A DNA stretch of 64,000 bases from DASWJZ01 sp963720705 (GTDB lineage: Bacteria; Pseudomonadota; Alphaproteobacteria; Rhizobiales; Afifellaceae). The notes beneath the pieces were generated by a model. The model saw only the letters and a list, made by a program, of their open reading frames with translations. It had not been told where the DNA came from and did not search any database. Where the stretch lies: NCBI GenBank assembly GCA_963720705.1, contig CAVRGJ010000002.1, positions 124,001 to 188,000 on the forward strand. Reading direction: 5' to 3'. Positions 8,391 through 17,734 of this stretch are shown here, one piece after another. The number at the start of each line of letters is the position of its first letter. Position 1 is the stretch's first letter. Made by a program: the position numbers and the translations under genes.

Positions 8391-9981
8391 CAGCCTCGCG
8401 CGGCGCTTCGCTCGCCCGTGGCGTTTCCGCGCCCGCGAAAGCGGCGAGGTTCGCGTTGATCGGCCGCATCTGATCCTGGATGCGTTCGAACACGATCGTT
8501 CGGAGCTCGGCGTAGCGCTCGGCCGTAGCGAGGTCGGGTTCGATGACGTGCTCCTTGCGGTCGAGGCCGGCGACCGCCGTATCGAGCGACTTGTAGACGC
8601 CGGCCGCGACGCCGCCGAGGAGTGCTGCGCCGAGCGCCGTCGCCTCCGGCTCGTCGATGACCTCGAGCGGGCGCGCGAAGGCATTCGCTTTGACCGACAG
8701 GAAGAGCGGGTTCCTCGCGACGCCGCCGATCAGGCGGATCGTCCGAACCGGATCTACGCCGGCAAGCGCGGTCATGCCGTCGAGCATCAAGCGCGACTGG
8801 AGCGCCACGCCCTCAAGAACGGCGCGGTAAAGCTCCGCCGGTGTCGCTTTCTGTGTCAGCCCGAGAAAGGCGCCGCGCGCGTTTGCGTCGGGGTGCGGCG
8901 GCGGCCCGTTCGCGAAATGCGGAAGGAAGACGATGCCACCGCTTCCCGGCGGGACGGCGGACGCTTCGGCGATCAGCCTCTCCTGCGGGATGTCGCCGAC
9001 GACGGCGCGCAGCCATTCGATTGCGCCGCCGGCGCTCATGATCGAGCCGACGACGTAGGAGAGTTTCCTGTCGGTCTCGATCGCGCCTTGGATGTAGCCG
9101 CCGCGAATGAGCTCCGGGTCTTGGAGAGGCTCGGGCGTTGCAACGAGAAGCGCCTCGGCCGTGCCGATGCTGTTGATCGCGGCGCCGGGTTCGCCGAGTC
9201 CGGTGGCGAGCGCGCCGACTATGTGATCGTGGCCGCCGACGGCTACGATCGGCGCGCCGGCAAGCCCGGTTGCGGCGAGCACGTCGCGGCGCATCGGGCC
9301 GAGAGGCGTGCCGCTTGCGGCAAGCGGTGCGGGAAAATCCGACGTCACGCCGGCGAGTGCGAGAAGCTCTTCCGACCAAAGCCGCCGGCGTATGTCGAAG
9401 TAAAGCGTGCGCGACGCGAGCGTCGCGTCGGTCGCTGCCACGCCCGACAGGCGGAAGGCGATCCAGTCCGCCATCATCAGCACGTGGCGCGCCTTTGCAA
9501 TGGCCTCGGGCCAGTGCCTGCGCATCCAGATCAGCTTCGGCAGCGTGAAGATCGGCTCGGCGGCGTGGCCGCTCAGCGCGAAGACGCGCTCGCGACCAAG
9601 CGCTGCCTCGATCGCTGGCCCCTCTTCAGCCGTGCGGCGGTCGTGCCAGACGATCGATGGCGCGACCGCACGCCCACTCGCATCGATCAACACGCAGCTC
9701 TCACCGATGCTCGTGACCGAAATACCGGTGACGGGCCTTCCGTTAAGCGCACGTCCGATGCAGGTCAGGTTTTGGACGACGGTCGCGTAGATCGCCTCGG
9801 CGTCGTATTCGCCCCCGGTTGCCGTCAGCAGGATCGGTGTCCGACGGGCCTCGGCGGCAACCCGCCGGCCGCGTATGTCGAAGGCGATGGCGCGCACGGA
9901 ACTCGTGCCGATGTCAATGCCGATCAGGATGGGTCCGTCGGCCGGGGCGACAGGCTCGCCGGGGACTATATCAACCGCCAT
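8365..9981 (-). CDS. FGGY-family carbohydrate kinase
   Basis: Phosphorylates a pentulose, ketose or polyol that has been imported or isomerised; the substrate is not predictable. It has 538 residues. The N-terminal phosphate-binding loop is IGIDIGTSSVRAIAFD. The catalytic Asp lies in VAVGGHDHIVGAL. The C-terminal adenosine-binding block reads RTIRLIGGVARNPL and EATALGAALLGGVAAG. The start is the ATG preceded by AAAGAAG. The gene diverges from the sugar-binding protein at 10141 and converges on the aldolase-like gene, overlapping it by 26 bp at the stops. A longer open frame upstream of this start runs through the promoter and the opposite gene and is not coding. Confidence 0.88.
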   Translation of the reverse strand: MAVDIVPGEPVAPADGPILIGIDIGTSSVRAIAFDIRGRRVAAEARRTPILLTATGGEYDAEAIYATVVQNLTCIGRALNGRPVTGISVTSIGESCVLIDASGRAVAPSIVWHDRRTAEEGPAIEAALGRERVFALSGHAAEPIFTLPKLIWMRRHWPEAIAKARHVLMMADWIAFRLSGVAATDATLASRTLYFDIRRRLWSEELLALAGVTSDFPAPLAASGTPLGPMRRDVLAATGLAGAPIVAVGGHDHIVGALATGLGEPGAAINSIGTAEALLVATPEPLQDPELIRGGYIQGAIETDRKLSYVVGSIMSAGGAIEWLRAVVGDIPQERLIAEASAVPPGSGGIVFLPHFANGPPPHPDANARGAFLGLTQKATPAELYRAVLEGVALQSRLMLDGMTALAGVDPVRTIRLIGGVARNPLFLSVKANAFARPLEVIDEPEATALGAALLGGVAAGVYKSLDTAVAGLDRKEHVIEPDLATAERYAELRTIVFERIQDQMRPINANLAAFAGAETPRASEAPREAATPSKPAR

Positions 9982-10140
9982 CTTGCTTCTTTCGGGGCCG
10001 CGCGCACCGCGACCGGCCGCTTTATCGCGCTCAAGATAGGCCTCTTCGATTGCACACGATTCCACACTTCGATACCATTGCGCCAAGTTAGCCGCCGTTC
10101 GGAGAAGCCGAACGTTGCGGAACATGACGGGAGGAAATTT

Positions 10141-11121
10141 ATGGCCAAGAAACAACTCATTTTTGCGCTCGCGACGGCAGCTCTTCTCGCCGCCGGTTCG
10201 CAGGGCGCCGTGGCGCAGGACAAGATCAAGATCGGCTTCCTGCCGGGCGTCGTCGATCCGTTTTATCAGGTGATGCAACTCGGCGTGGAAAAGGCCGCGA
10301 AGGAACTCGGTATCGAGGTGGTGACGCAGATTCCGCCGACCTGGGGGGTCGAAGCGCAGACGCCGCTCTTGAACGCCATGATCGCGCGCGGCGACCTGAA
10401 CTACATCATCACCGCACCGGTCGATAAGGACCAGATGGTCCCTACGCTGCAGGCGGCTCTTGATGCCGGCATCAAGATCATCACCGTGGACACCTTCCTC
10501 GGCGACGGCGATTACGTGAACGGCCCGGTGACGTTCCCGATCAGCTACATCGGCTCCGATAACGTCGAAGGCGGGCGCATCTCGGCGCGCGGCCTCGCCA
10601 AGGCGATCGGCGGCAAGGGCACCGTCTACATTAACTCGACCAACCCGAACGTCAGCTCCGTCGAAGGCCGCGAGCAGGGGTTCAAGGAAGAAATGGCGAA
10701 GGACTATCCGGACATCAAAGTGCTCGGACCGGACTACAACCTCGACGATGCGAACAAAGCGGCACAGCAGACCGCTGCGGTGATCGAGCAGAATCCCGAC
10801 CTTGCGGGCGTATTCGGGACCAACGTGTTCAGCGCGCAGGGCGCCGGCAACGCAGTCGTCAACGCCGGGCTCGGCGGTCATGTGCAGGTCGTTGCCTACG
10901 ACGCGACCAAGGACGCCATCGAGTCGCTGAACAAGGGCGACGTGACCCTCGTTCTGGCGCAAAAGCCCTTCGACATGGGCTTCATGGCGGTCGAGTTCGC
11001 AGCGGCCGACGCGGCCGGCGTCACCAGCCTACCGAAGCGCGTCCAGACCGGCTTCGCCATCATCGACAAGGACAACGTCACCGATCCGAACTACTCGCGC
11101 TTCATCTACAAGGCTGAGTAG
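10141..11121 (+). CDS. Sugar ABC transporter, periplasmic binding protein (FrcB/RbsB type)
   Basis: Periplasmic binding protein of the Peripla_BP_4 (ribose/fructose) class, 326 residues. It has a Sec signal peptide of about 24 residues (AALLAAGSQGAVAQ, cut after AVA). The mature chain begins DKIKIGFLPGVVDPFY. ENPDLAGVFGTN-type and HVQVVAYDATKDAIE segments are typical of the fold. GGGAGGAAATTT gives a strong ribosome site. It is the first gene of a binding protein-permease-ATPase operon. A GC-rich hairpin follows it, which would favour higher expression of this gene than of the permease. Confidence 0.92.
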   Translation: MAKKQLIFALATAALLAAGSQGAVAQDKIKIGFLPGVVDPFYQVMQLGVEKAAKELGIEVVTQIPPTWGVEAQTPLLNAMIARGDLNYIITAPVDKDQMVPTLQAALDAGIKIITVDTFLGDGDYVNGPVTFPISYIGSDNVEGGRISARGLAKAIGGKGTVYINSTNPNVSSVEGREQGFKEEMAKDYPDIKVLGPDYNLDDANKAAQQTAAVIEQNPDLAGVFGTNVFSAQGAGNAVVNAGLGGHVQVVAYDATKDAIESLNKGDVTLVLAQKPFDMGFMAVEFAAADAAGVTSLPKRVQTGFAIIDKDNVTDPNYSRFIYKAE

Positions 11122-11142
11122 TCTGATCCTGGAAGACCACGC

Positions 11143-11174
11143 ATCCCGGGCGGCGCAACCGCGCCCCCCGGGAT
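11143..11174 (+). terminator. Intercistronic stem-loop after the binding-protein gene
   Basis: ATCCCGGGCGGCGC pairs with GCGCCCCCCGGGAT around an AACC loop. There is no long T run, so it more likely stabilises or attenuates the operon mRNA than terminates it. Confidence 0.7.
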
Positions 11175-11209
11175 TTGCCCTGCTGCCCCGGGCTTGGAAG
11201 TGAGGCTGC

Positions 11210-12358
11210 TTGGCCAGTCCTGACGTGAACATCGGAGCGTCGGTCGCTGCACGGGCTGTTGCACGAAGGCACCAGTTGATCCTCACGCTAAGCCGCCTTT
11301 GGGCTTGGGCGTTCCTCGGCCTGATGATCATCTTCTTCGTGGTCGCAGTGCCGATCTACAACGGCGGCGACGTCAATTTCCTTACCGTGCGGAACTCGCA
11401 GAACATCCTCGTCGCGATCATTCCGGTTCTGCTCCTCGGCCTCGGCCAGACCTTCGTCATCATCAGTGCCGGCATCGATCTCTCGGTCGGGTGGGTGATG
11501 AGCCTTGGCTCGGTGCTCTCTGCGCTCGCTCTCCGCGGCGCGTTCAACGCGGGCCTGCCGCTCTTCCCGTCGGTCGTCATAGGTTTTCTGGCAGCTGTCG
11601 CCGGCGCGGGACTGGTCGGGCTGATCAACGGCACGATCATCGCCAAGCTCAAGGTGCCGGCCTTCATTGTGACCCTCGGCAGCTCCTTCATCGTGCGCGG
11701 CGTGGCGCTGCTGATGTCGGAGAACACGACCGTCATCGGTCTTCCCGCCAACATCCGCGCCTACGGCAACGAGTCGGTCTTCTATCTGATCCGCGGGGAG
11801 GGCGGCGGCTTCTACTTTCTGGCGCCGCCGGAGCTGACCGGCGAGATGCTGCGCCACATGGACCGCATCTTCTCCTATCCGGTGGTGGTCACGGCCGTCG
11901 TCGTCGCGATGGCGATGTTCCTCCTGCGCAAGACGCAGTTCGGCCGGCACACCTACGCGATCGGCGGCAACATGGAGGCAGCGCGGCGCGCCGGTATTCC
12001 GGTCGATCGGCGCGTGATCGCGATTTATGTGCTTTCCGCGGCCACTGCGGGGATCGCGGGGTTCCTGTCGACGCTGCGCTTCACGGCCGGCTCCGCCGTC
12101 ATCGGCGACCCTCTTCTCTTGTCGTCGATCGCCGCTGTCATCATCGGTGGCGTCAGCCTCTTCGGCGGCGCCGGGACGATCATGGGGACCGTCATCGGCG
12201 CATTGATCATTGCGGTGCTGACCACGGGGCTCGTCATGCTGAACGTGCAGGCGTTCTGGCAGTTCATCGTCGTCGGCGTCGTTGTCATCGTTGCCGTGCT
12301 GATCGACCAGTCGCGCGAACTGATCGTCGGCCAAACAAGGACAGGGCCTCCGACGTGA
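11210..12358 (+). CDS. Sugar ABC transporter permease (FrcC/RbsC type)
   Basis: Inner-membrane permease of the BPD_transp_2 family, 382 residues with multiple hydrophobic helices. The family EAA-like loop is visible as TYAIGGNMEAARRAGIPVDR, followed by AGFLSTLRFTAGSAVIGDPLLLSSIAAVIIGG. The predicted start is TTG at 11210 (MASPDVNIGAS), with no better ATG before the first membrane segment. The stop overlaps the GTG start of the ATPase (GTGA). Confidence 0.92.
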   Translation: MASPDVNIGASVAARAVARRHQLILTLSRLWAWAFLGLMIIFFVVAVPIYNGGDVNFLTVRNSQNILVAIIPVLLLGLGQTFVIISAGIDLSVGWVMSLGSVLSALALRGAFNAGLPLFPSVVIGFLAAVAGAGLVGLINGTIIAKLKVPAFIVTLGSSFIVRGVALLMSENTTVIGLPANIRAYGNESVFYLIRGEGGGFYFLAPPELTGEMLRHMDRIFSYPVVVTAVVVAMAMFLLRKTQFGRHTYAIGGNMEAARRAGIPVDRRVIAIYVLSAATAGIAGFLSTLRFTAGSAVIGDPLLLSSIAAVIIGGVSLFGGAGTIMGTVIGALIIAVLTTGLVMLNVQAFWQFIVVGVVVIVAVLIDQSRELIVGQTRTGPPT

Positions 12359-13119
12359 GCAAGCCGATCCTCTCCATCCGCGGACTGACCAAGCGCTTCG
12401 GCGGCCTCGTTGCGGTCGACGACGTGAGCTGGGACGTCTATCCGGGCGAGGTCGTCGGCTTGCTCGGTGACAACGCCGCCGGCAAATCGACCCTCATCAA
12501 ATGCGTGTCCGGCGTCTATCACGCCGACGAAGGCGAAATCTTCTTCGAAGGGCGGCTCAGCCATTTCGCGCGTCCGATCGATGCGCGGCGGGTGGGCATC
12601 GAGACGATCTATCAGGACCTGGCGCTCGCCAACAATCTCGATGTCAGCGCCAACATCTTCCTCGGACGCGAGGTGAAGCGGCATTATTTCGGCGGCCTCG
12701 TCAACACGCTCGACGAGCAGAAGATGCTGCACGAATCGAAGTCGGCGCTGGATACGCTGGAGATCCACTTCCCGACGCTGACACAGCCGATCGAAAACCT
12801 GTCCGGCGGCCAGCGCCAGGCGGTCGCCATCGCGCGTGCCGTCTATTGGGACGCGAAGCTGATGATCATGGATGAGCCGACCAACAATCTCGGCGTTCCC
12901 GAACAGAAGAAGGTGCTGCAGCTCATTCGCAAATTGAAAGATCAGGGCGTCCCGGTCATTCTGATCACCCACATCCTGCCCGACGTGTTCGCCGTCACCG
13001 ACCGGCTGATGGTCATGCACCGTGGGCGCAAGGTAACGGAGAAGAAGACGAGCGAGACGACCACCGAGGAGCTGGTCCAGTACATGGTCGGCGCGCGCGA
13101 CGACATGCTGGTGCATTAG
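12355..13119 (+). CDS. Sugar ABC transporter ATPase, single domain (FrcA type)
   Basis: Energises the preceding importer. The 254-residue protein has one nucleotide-binding domain: Walker A GDNAAGKST (38-46), signature LSGGQRQ (149-155) and Walker B LMIMDEPTNNLG (169-180). One domain instead of the fused double domain of RbsA/XylG matches the fructose/mannose/ribose FrcBCA system of Sinorhizobium. Walker A has Ala where the family usually has Gly (GDNGAGKST). The GTG start is taken from the overlap with the permease stop. Confidence 0.9.
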   Translation: MSKPILSIRGLTKRFGGLVAVDDVSWDVYPGEVVGLLGDNAAGKSTLIKCVSGVYHADEGEIFFEGRLSHFARPIDARRVGIETIYQDLALANNLDVSANIFLGREVKRHYFGGLVNTLDEQKMLHESKSALDTLEIHFPTLTQPIENLSGGQRQAVAIARAVYWDAKLMIMDEPTNNLGVPEQKKVLQLIRKLKDQGVPVILITHILPDVFAVTDRLMVMHRGRKVTEKKTSETTTEELVQYMVGARDDMLVH

Positions 13120-13127
13120 GCGCGGGC

Positions 13128-14394
13128 ATGGCGAGCATGGCGGAACAGCAGGATGAAGCGGCGTCGAAGAAGTGGACGACGCTTCCCTACCACCGGAGCT
13201 GGCTGATCGAGCAGGCGAGCGGGTTGCTCGGCTTCTTCGAGCCGAACAGCATCAACCCGGCGGGTGGCTTCTACGCCCTCGACGACGAGGGCCTGCCCAT
13301 CAAGCGAAGCGCGGCGACCGGCAAGCCGCCGGCGCGCGAGATCCACAACACCACCCGCATGGTGCATTGCTTCGCGGTCGCCCGACTCCTCGGGCGACCG
13401 GGCGCCGAGGCCTTCATCGATCATGGCATGGCGTTTCTCTGGAACGGCCATCGCGATGCGAAGAACGGTGGCTATTTCTGGGGCGTCGGCGACGACGGGC
13501 CGAGCGACTCCAGCAAGCAGGCCTACGGCCACGCCTTCGTGCTTCTCGCCGCATCGAGCGCCAAGGTTGTCGGGCACCCCGACGCCGACCGGCTTCTCGC
13601 GGACGTCACCGAGGTTCTGCGCACGCGTTTCTGGGAGGAGAAGCACGGCGCATCGGCCGAGGAGTTCAGCGCCGATTGGAGCCCGATCGGCCGCTATCGC
13701 GGCCAGAACTCCAACATGCACCTGACCGAAGCGCTGATGGCCGCCTTCGAGGCGACCGGCGACGCGGCCTACCTGAAAATGGCGGAGAGCATCGCGACGC
13801 TCATCATCTCAAAGCTCGCGAGCGCGAACGGCTGGCGGGTGGCGGAGCACTTCGACGAGAACTGGCAACTCGACCGCGAGTATTCGCACGGCGACATCTT
13901 CCGTCCTGCCGGCACGACGCCGGGCCATTCGCTCGAATGGACGCGCCTCTGTCTGCAACTTTGGGAGCTCGGCGGGCGCCGTCTTGACTGGCTCCCCGAC
14001 GCAGCGCGCGCCTTGTTCGGGCGCGCCGTCGCGGAGGGCTGGAACCGCGAAAAGGGCGGCTTCCACTATACGCTCGACTGGGCGGGCAAACCGCGTCTTC
14101 GTAACCGGCTCTGGTGGCCGTGCGCCGAGGGGATCGGCGGCGCGCATTTTCTTGAACGCCATCGACGGCGCGCGCGACTACGAGAATTGGTACCGGCGCA
14201 TCTGGGATTTCGTCGCGAACAACCTGATCGACCGTGAGAACGGCGGCTGGCGGCCGGAGGCGCGCGAGACCGGCGTCGCGCCGCTCTTTGAAGGGAAGCC
14301 CGATCTCTATCACGCGCTGCAGGCGTCTTTGATCCCGCTTCTGCCGACATCGGGCTCGATCACACGCGGGCTGTCGACCGTCGGACTGAAATGA
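13128..14394 (+). pseudogene. AGE-family sugar 2-epimerase/aldose-ketose isomerase (frameshifted)
   Basis: Member of the N-acylglucosamine 2-epimerase/YihS family, (alpha/alpha)6 barrels that interconvert sugars such as mannose and fructose. The first frame runs coherently for about 342 residues (HNTTRMVHCFAVARLLG; YGHAFVLLAASSA; HSLEWTRLCLQLWELG; RLWWPCAEGIGGAHF). It breaks near 14148, where CATTTTCTTGAACGCC has one extra T. The expected end (LNAIDGARDYENWYRRIWDF...) continues in the next frame to the stop at 14394. Joined, the length is about 421 residues, normal for the family. It starts 8 bp after the ATPase, and the true stop overlaps the SDR start, so it sits in the operon. Confidence 0.83.
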
Positions 14395-15194
14395 CGGATT
14401 TCGCCGGGAAGGCCGCGCTCGTCTCCGGCGCGGCGGCGGGGATTGGCGCGGCCGCGGCCGAGCTTCTTGCCGAACGGGGCGCGGCCCTCGCGCTTGTCGA
14501 CCGCGACGGTGCACATCTTGAGTCGCTTGCTGCTCGGCTGCGGGCGGCCGGCGCCGAAGTCGAGACGGTCGTCGGCGATCTGCGCGAATTGCCGATTCTC
14601 GAAGCGGCGGTCGAGGGGGCCGTCCGTCGCTTCGGCCGCCTCGACGTCTTGAGCAACAATGCCGGCGTACAGCGCTACGGGACGCTCGAGACGACGACGG
14701 ACGCAGTGTGGGATGAGGTCTACGACATCAATCTAAAGTCGATCTTCCGGCTCTCGCGGCTGGCGATCCCGCATCTCAAGAAGACGCGCGGCGCGATCGT
14801 GAACACTACGTCGGTGCAAGGCATGGCGAGTCAGGCGAACGTCGTCGCTTATTCGTCGGCGAAGCACGCGCTGATCGGGTTAACCCGCGCCGCTGCTGTC
14901 GACCATGCCGGCGACGGCATCAGGGTGAACGCGGTCGCGCCGGGCTCGGTCGACACGCCGATGATGCAGGCGACCTTATCCCTGGCGGACGACCCGGCCG
15001 CGCTTGAAGCCGAGATCAAGGCCATGCATCCGCTCCGTCGCATGGCGACGCCGAGGGAGGTCGCGGAAGTGATCGCGTTCCTTGCTTCCGAGCGTGCCTC
15101 GTTCGTGACCGGAGCGGTCTATGTCGTTGACGGCGGGCTGACAGTGCCGCTCGGCGGTGCGCCGAAAGCGATCGCAACGGAAAGCGAAGCGTAA
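14391..15194 (+). CDS. SDR-family oxidoreductase
   Basis: NAD(P)-dependent short-chain dehydrogenase, 267 residues. The nucleotide loop is SGAAAGIG (12-19), NNAG is near 89-92, and the catalytic Ser is in TTS (141) with Y154-x3-K158. The C-terminal VTGAVYVVDGG is classic. The ATG overlaps the true stop of the AGE gene. As last gene of the FrcBCA/AGE operon it probably oxidises or reduces a sugar or polyol; the exact substrate cannot be read from the sequence. Confidence 0.88.
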   Translation: MTDFAGKAALVSGAAAGIGAAAAELLAERGAALALVDRDGAHLESLAARLRAAGAEVETVVGDLRELPILEAAVEGAVRRFGRLDVLSNNAGVQRYGTLETTTDAVWDEVYDINLKSIFRLSRLAIPHLKKTRGAIVNTTSVQGMASQANVVAYSSAKHALIGLTRAAAVDHAGDGIRVNAVAPGSVDTPMMQATLSLADDPAALEAEIKAMHPLRRMATPREVAEVIAFLASERASFVTGAVYVVDGGLTVPLGGAPKAIATESEA

Positions 15195-15208
15195 GGCCGT
15201 TGCTGCGC

Positions 15209-16270
15209 CTAGGTCGGCGCGCTACCGCTTCGGCTCTTCCGAGTCGCAGCGGGAAGTCCCGTGGACGCGCGGACGACGAGCTCGACCGGGCGGACCAGGT
15301 GCTTCGGTTGTCGCTGCTCCGCCGGTGTCTCGATCAAGTCGAGAAGGACGCCGCCGGCTTCGAACCCAACCTCGTATTGCTGAATGCGCACCGTGGTCAG
15401 CGCCGGCGAGAGGCGGTCGACAAGCGGCATGTCGTTGTAGCCGGTGACCGAGATGTCACGCGGGCAATCGAGCCCGTTGCGGCGGAGCGCGGCGATTGCG
15501 CCGATCGCGAGACGGTCGTTGGCGGCGACAAGCGCTGTGAAGCGCTGGCGCCCGCGAAGCAACCCCTCTGTCTTCGCGTCGCCTTCCTCCTCGTTGAAGC
15601 CGGAGGCGAAGACGACGAGGCCGGGATCGTTGTCGAGCTTGAGCGCGCGGCGATGGCGCTCGAACGCCTGGTAGCGGTCTACGCCGGTCGACATTGCCTG
15701 CGGGCCGGCGACATTGGCGATTCGCTTGTGACCGAGCGATGCGAGATGACGAAGCACGTCTAGGATGCCTGCGTCCTCGTCGTTGACCACGGAGGAGACG
15801 GCGGAATCGTCAACGCGGCGATTGACGGTGATGATCGGGAGCCCGTCGGCCGCGAGCCGCGAGACCGCCTTGTCCTCACGCTCGACGCTCGCCAGCACCA
15901 GCCCGTCCACACCGCGCGCGCGCAGGAGATCCGCGATCTCCGCCTCCTGGTCCAGGCGGCCATCGGTATTCGCAAGGATGGCGACATAGCCGCGCTTGGC
16001 AAGCGCGTCCTCGATGCCGCGAATGATCGGCGGGAAGACCGGGTTGGTGATGTCGGGAACCACGACACCGATCGTGCGCGTGCGATTGGTCCTGAGCGAA
16101 TGCGCCGCGGCGTTCGGCCGATAGTCGAGCTCGCGGCTGATCTTCCGAATCTCGGCGACGACGGCCGGCGTGAGCAAGTGCTCCGTGCGCGGGTTCAAAG
16201 CGCGCGACACAGTGGAGAGATGAACGCCGGCGGCGCGGGCGACATCCTTGAGTGTGGCACGTCGCTTCAC
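15209..16270 (-). CDS. LacI-family transcriptional regulator
   Basis: Sugar-responsive repressor of 353 residues. The N-terminal helix-turn-helix with hinge is ATLKDVARAAGVHLSTVSRA (about 5-24). The effector-binding domain follows from RTIGVVVPDITNPVF. The GTG at 16270, behind GGAGGAGAA, is the chosen start because translation further upstream would run through the operator. It is convergent to the SDR and divergent from the M24 gene. The shared 118-bp gap contains a perfect LacI-type palindrome, so it likely controls itself and the rightward operon, and perhaps the sugar operon. Confidence 0.92.
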   Translation of the reverse strand: MKRRATLKDVARAAGVHLSTVSRALNPRTEHLLTPAVVAEIRKISRELDYRPNAAAHSLRTNRTRTIGVVVPDITNPVFPPIIRGIEDALAKRGYVAILANTDGRLDQEAEIADLLRARGVDGLVLASVEREDKAVSRLAADGLPIITVNRRVDDSAVSSVVNDEDAGILDVLRHLASLGHKRIANVAGPQAMSTGVDRYQAFERHRRALKLDNDPGLVVFASGFNEEEGDAKTEGLLRGRQRFTALVAANDRLAIGAIAALRRNGLDCPRDISVTGYNDMPLVDRLSPALTTVRIQQYEVGFEAGGVLLDLIETPAEQRQPKHLVRPVELVVRASTGLPAATRKSRSGSAPT

Positions 16271-16336
16271 TTCTCCTCCCCCGCGGCTTCTTAAGACCCG
16301 CGGATTGACACGCGCGGTCAATGCCGTCAGGATATA

Positions 16337-16350
16337 TGCAAACGTTTGCA
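16337..16350. promoter_or_regulatory. LacI-type operator
   Basis: TGCAAACGTTTGCA is a perfect 14-bp palindrome with the central CG typical of LacI/GalR-family operators. It lies between the divergent lacI-like gene and the M24 gene. A TTGACA hexamer is present at 16305-16310, but no well-spaced -10 element is evident. Binding by the adjacent LacI protein is an inference from position. Confidence 0.8.
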
Positions 16351-16388
16351 CAATACAAGCCGGCGCGAATCCGCCGGGGAGGAACGCG

Positions 16389-17699
16389 ATGAACGACGTG
16401 AGGCTCGATCCGCGCTCGGTCACGCACGAAGGTCCAAATTCGCTCGATCCTAATTGGCGCTGGACGCGAGCGCTTCCTGCGCCGGGTCATACGAGCGTCG
16501 ACTTTGAGGTTCGGGTCGATTTCCGCCGGCTGCACGCCTACCGGCTCGCCCGCATCCGCCAGGCGCTGAAGAACTCCAAGCTTGGCGCGCTGCTCCTCTT
16601 CGACGTCAACAACATCCGCTACGTCACCTCCACCAAGATCGGCGAATGGGAGCGCGACAAGCTCTGCCGCTTCGCGCTGCTTTCCGGCGACAATGAGCCG
16701 ATCCTCTGGGATTTCGGCTCGGCGGCGGTGCACCACCGGCTCTATTGCGACTGGATGCCGACGGAGAATTTCAGGGCCGGCATGCTCGGGATGCGCGGCA
16801 CGGTGCCGCCGTCGGCGGGGCTGATGCAGCGGCACGCGGAGGAGATCAAGGCGCTCCTCGTCGAGGCCGGGGTCGCCGACATGCCGCTCGGACTCGATCT
16901 GGTCGAGCCCGGCATGTGGCATGAGCTTGAGAAGGCGGGCTTGAAGCTCGTCGACGGGCAGCAGGTCATGCTCGATGCGCGCGAGATCAAGAACATCGAC
17001 GAGATCACGCTTTTGAACCAGGCCGCCGCCATGGTCGACGGCGTCTATCACATGATCTGGGAGGAGCTGAAGCCGGGAGTGCGCGAGAACGACATCGTCG
17101 CGAAAGCCAACAAGATGCTCTACGAGATGGGCTCCGACGACGTTGAGGCGATCAACGCCATCTCCGGCGAGCGCTGCAACCCGCATCCGCACAACTTCAC
17201 CGACCGGCTGATCCGCCCCGGCGACCAGGCGTTCTTCGACATCCTGCAGTCCTATATGGGCTACCGCACCTGCTACTACCGCACCTTCAATGTCGGGCGG
17301 GCGACGCCTTCGCAGCACGACGCCTACAAGAAGTGCCGCGAGTGGCTGGATAGCGCGATCGACCTGATCCGCCCGGGGATGTCGACCGACCGGGTCGCGT
17401 CGGTGTGGCCGAAGGCGGAGGAGTTCGGCTTCCCCGACGAGATGGCGGCGTTCGGGCTGCAGTTCGGGCACGGGCTCGGGCTGGCGCTGCACGAGCGCCC
17501 GATCATCTCGCGCCTCGTGTCGCTCGACCAGCCGATGGAGCTGAAGACGGGCATGGTGTTCGCGCTCGAGACCTATTGCCCGGCGTCGGACGGCTTCTCC
17601 GCCGCGCGCATCGAGGAGGAGGTCGTGGTCACCGACAAGGGATGCCAGGTCATCACACACTTCCCCGCCGAGGAACTCCCCATCGCCAACGCTTATTGA
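16389..17699 (+). CDS. M24 (creatinase/Xaa-Pro peptidase-like) family protein with altered metal site
   Basis: A 436-residue pita-bread-fold protein. The M24 ligands can be traced as D284 (FFDIL), H361 (FGHGLGLALHE), E394 (FALETY) and E409 (RIEEE). The second Asp, normally in (S/T)D-x-TRTF, aligns with Cys 295 in YRTCYYRTF, so a canonical dinuclear site cannot form. The N-terminal domain (LFDVNNIRYVTSTK) resembles creatinase and DddP-like proteins. GGGAGGAACGCG precedes the ATG. It heads the LacI-controlled operon with a beta-hydroxyacid dehydrogenase and a Liv transporter. It may be a C-N hydrolase or lyase rather than a peptidase. Confidence 0.8.
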   Translation: MNDVRLDPRSVTHEGPNSLDPNWRWTRALPAPGHTSVDFEVRVDFRRLHAYRLARIRQALKNSKLGALLLFDVNNIRYVTSTKIGEWERDKLCRFALLSGDNEPILWDFGSAAVHHRLYCDWMPTENFRAGMLGMRGTVPPSAGLMQRHAEEIKALLVEAGVADMPLGLDLVEPGMWHELEKAGLKLVDGQQVMLDAREIKNIDEITLLNQAAAMVDGVYHMIWEELKPGVRENDIVAKANKMLYEMGSDDVEAINAISGERCNPHPHNFTDRLIRPGDQAFFDILQSYMGYRTCYYRTFNVGRATPSQHDAYKKCREWLDSAIDLIRPGMSTDRVASVWPKAEEFGFPDEMAAFGLQFGHGLGLALHERPIISRLVSLDQPMELKTGMVFALETYCPASDGFSAARIEEEVVVTDKGCQVITHFPAEELPIANAY

Positions 17700-17734
17700 C
17701 CGCGCCGTTGCCGAGGATTTGAGGGCCGCAGAGC

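Noticed and set aside
8548..10140. Upstream extension of the frame that ends in the FrcB-like protein
   Set aside because: It runs antisense through the FGGY kinase; the ATG at 10141 has a strong ribosome site and an immediate signal peptide.
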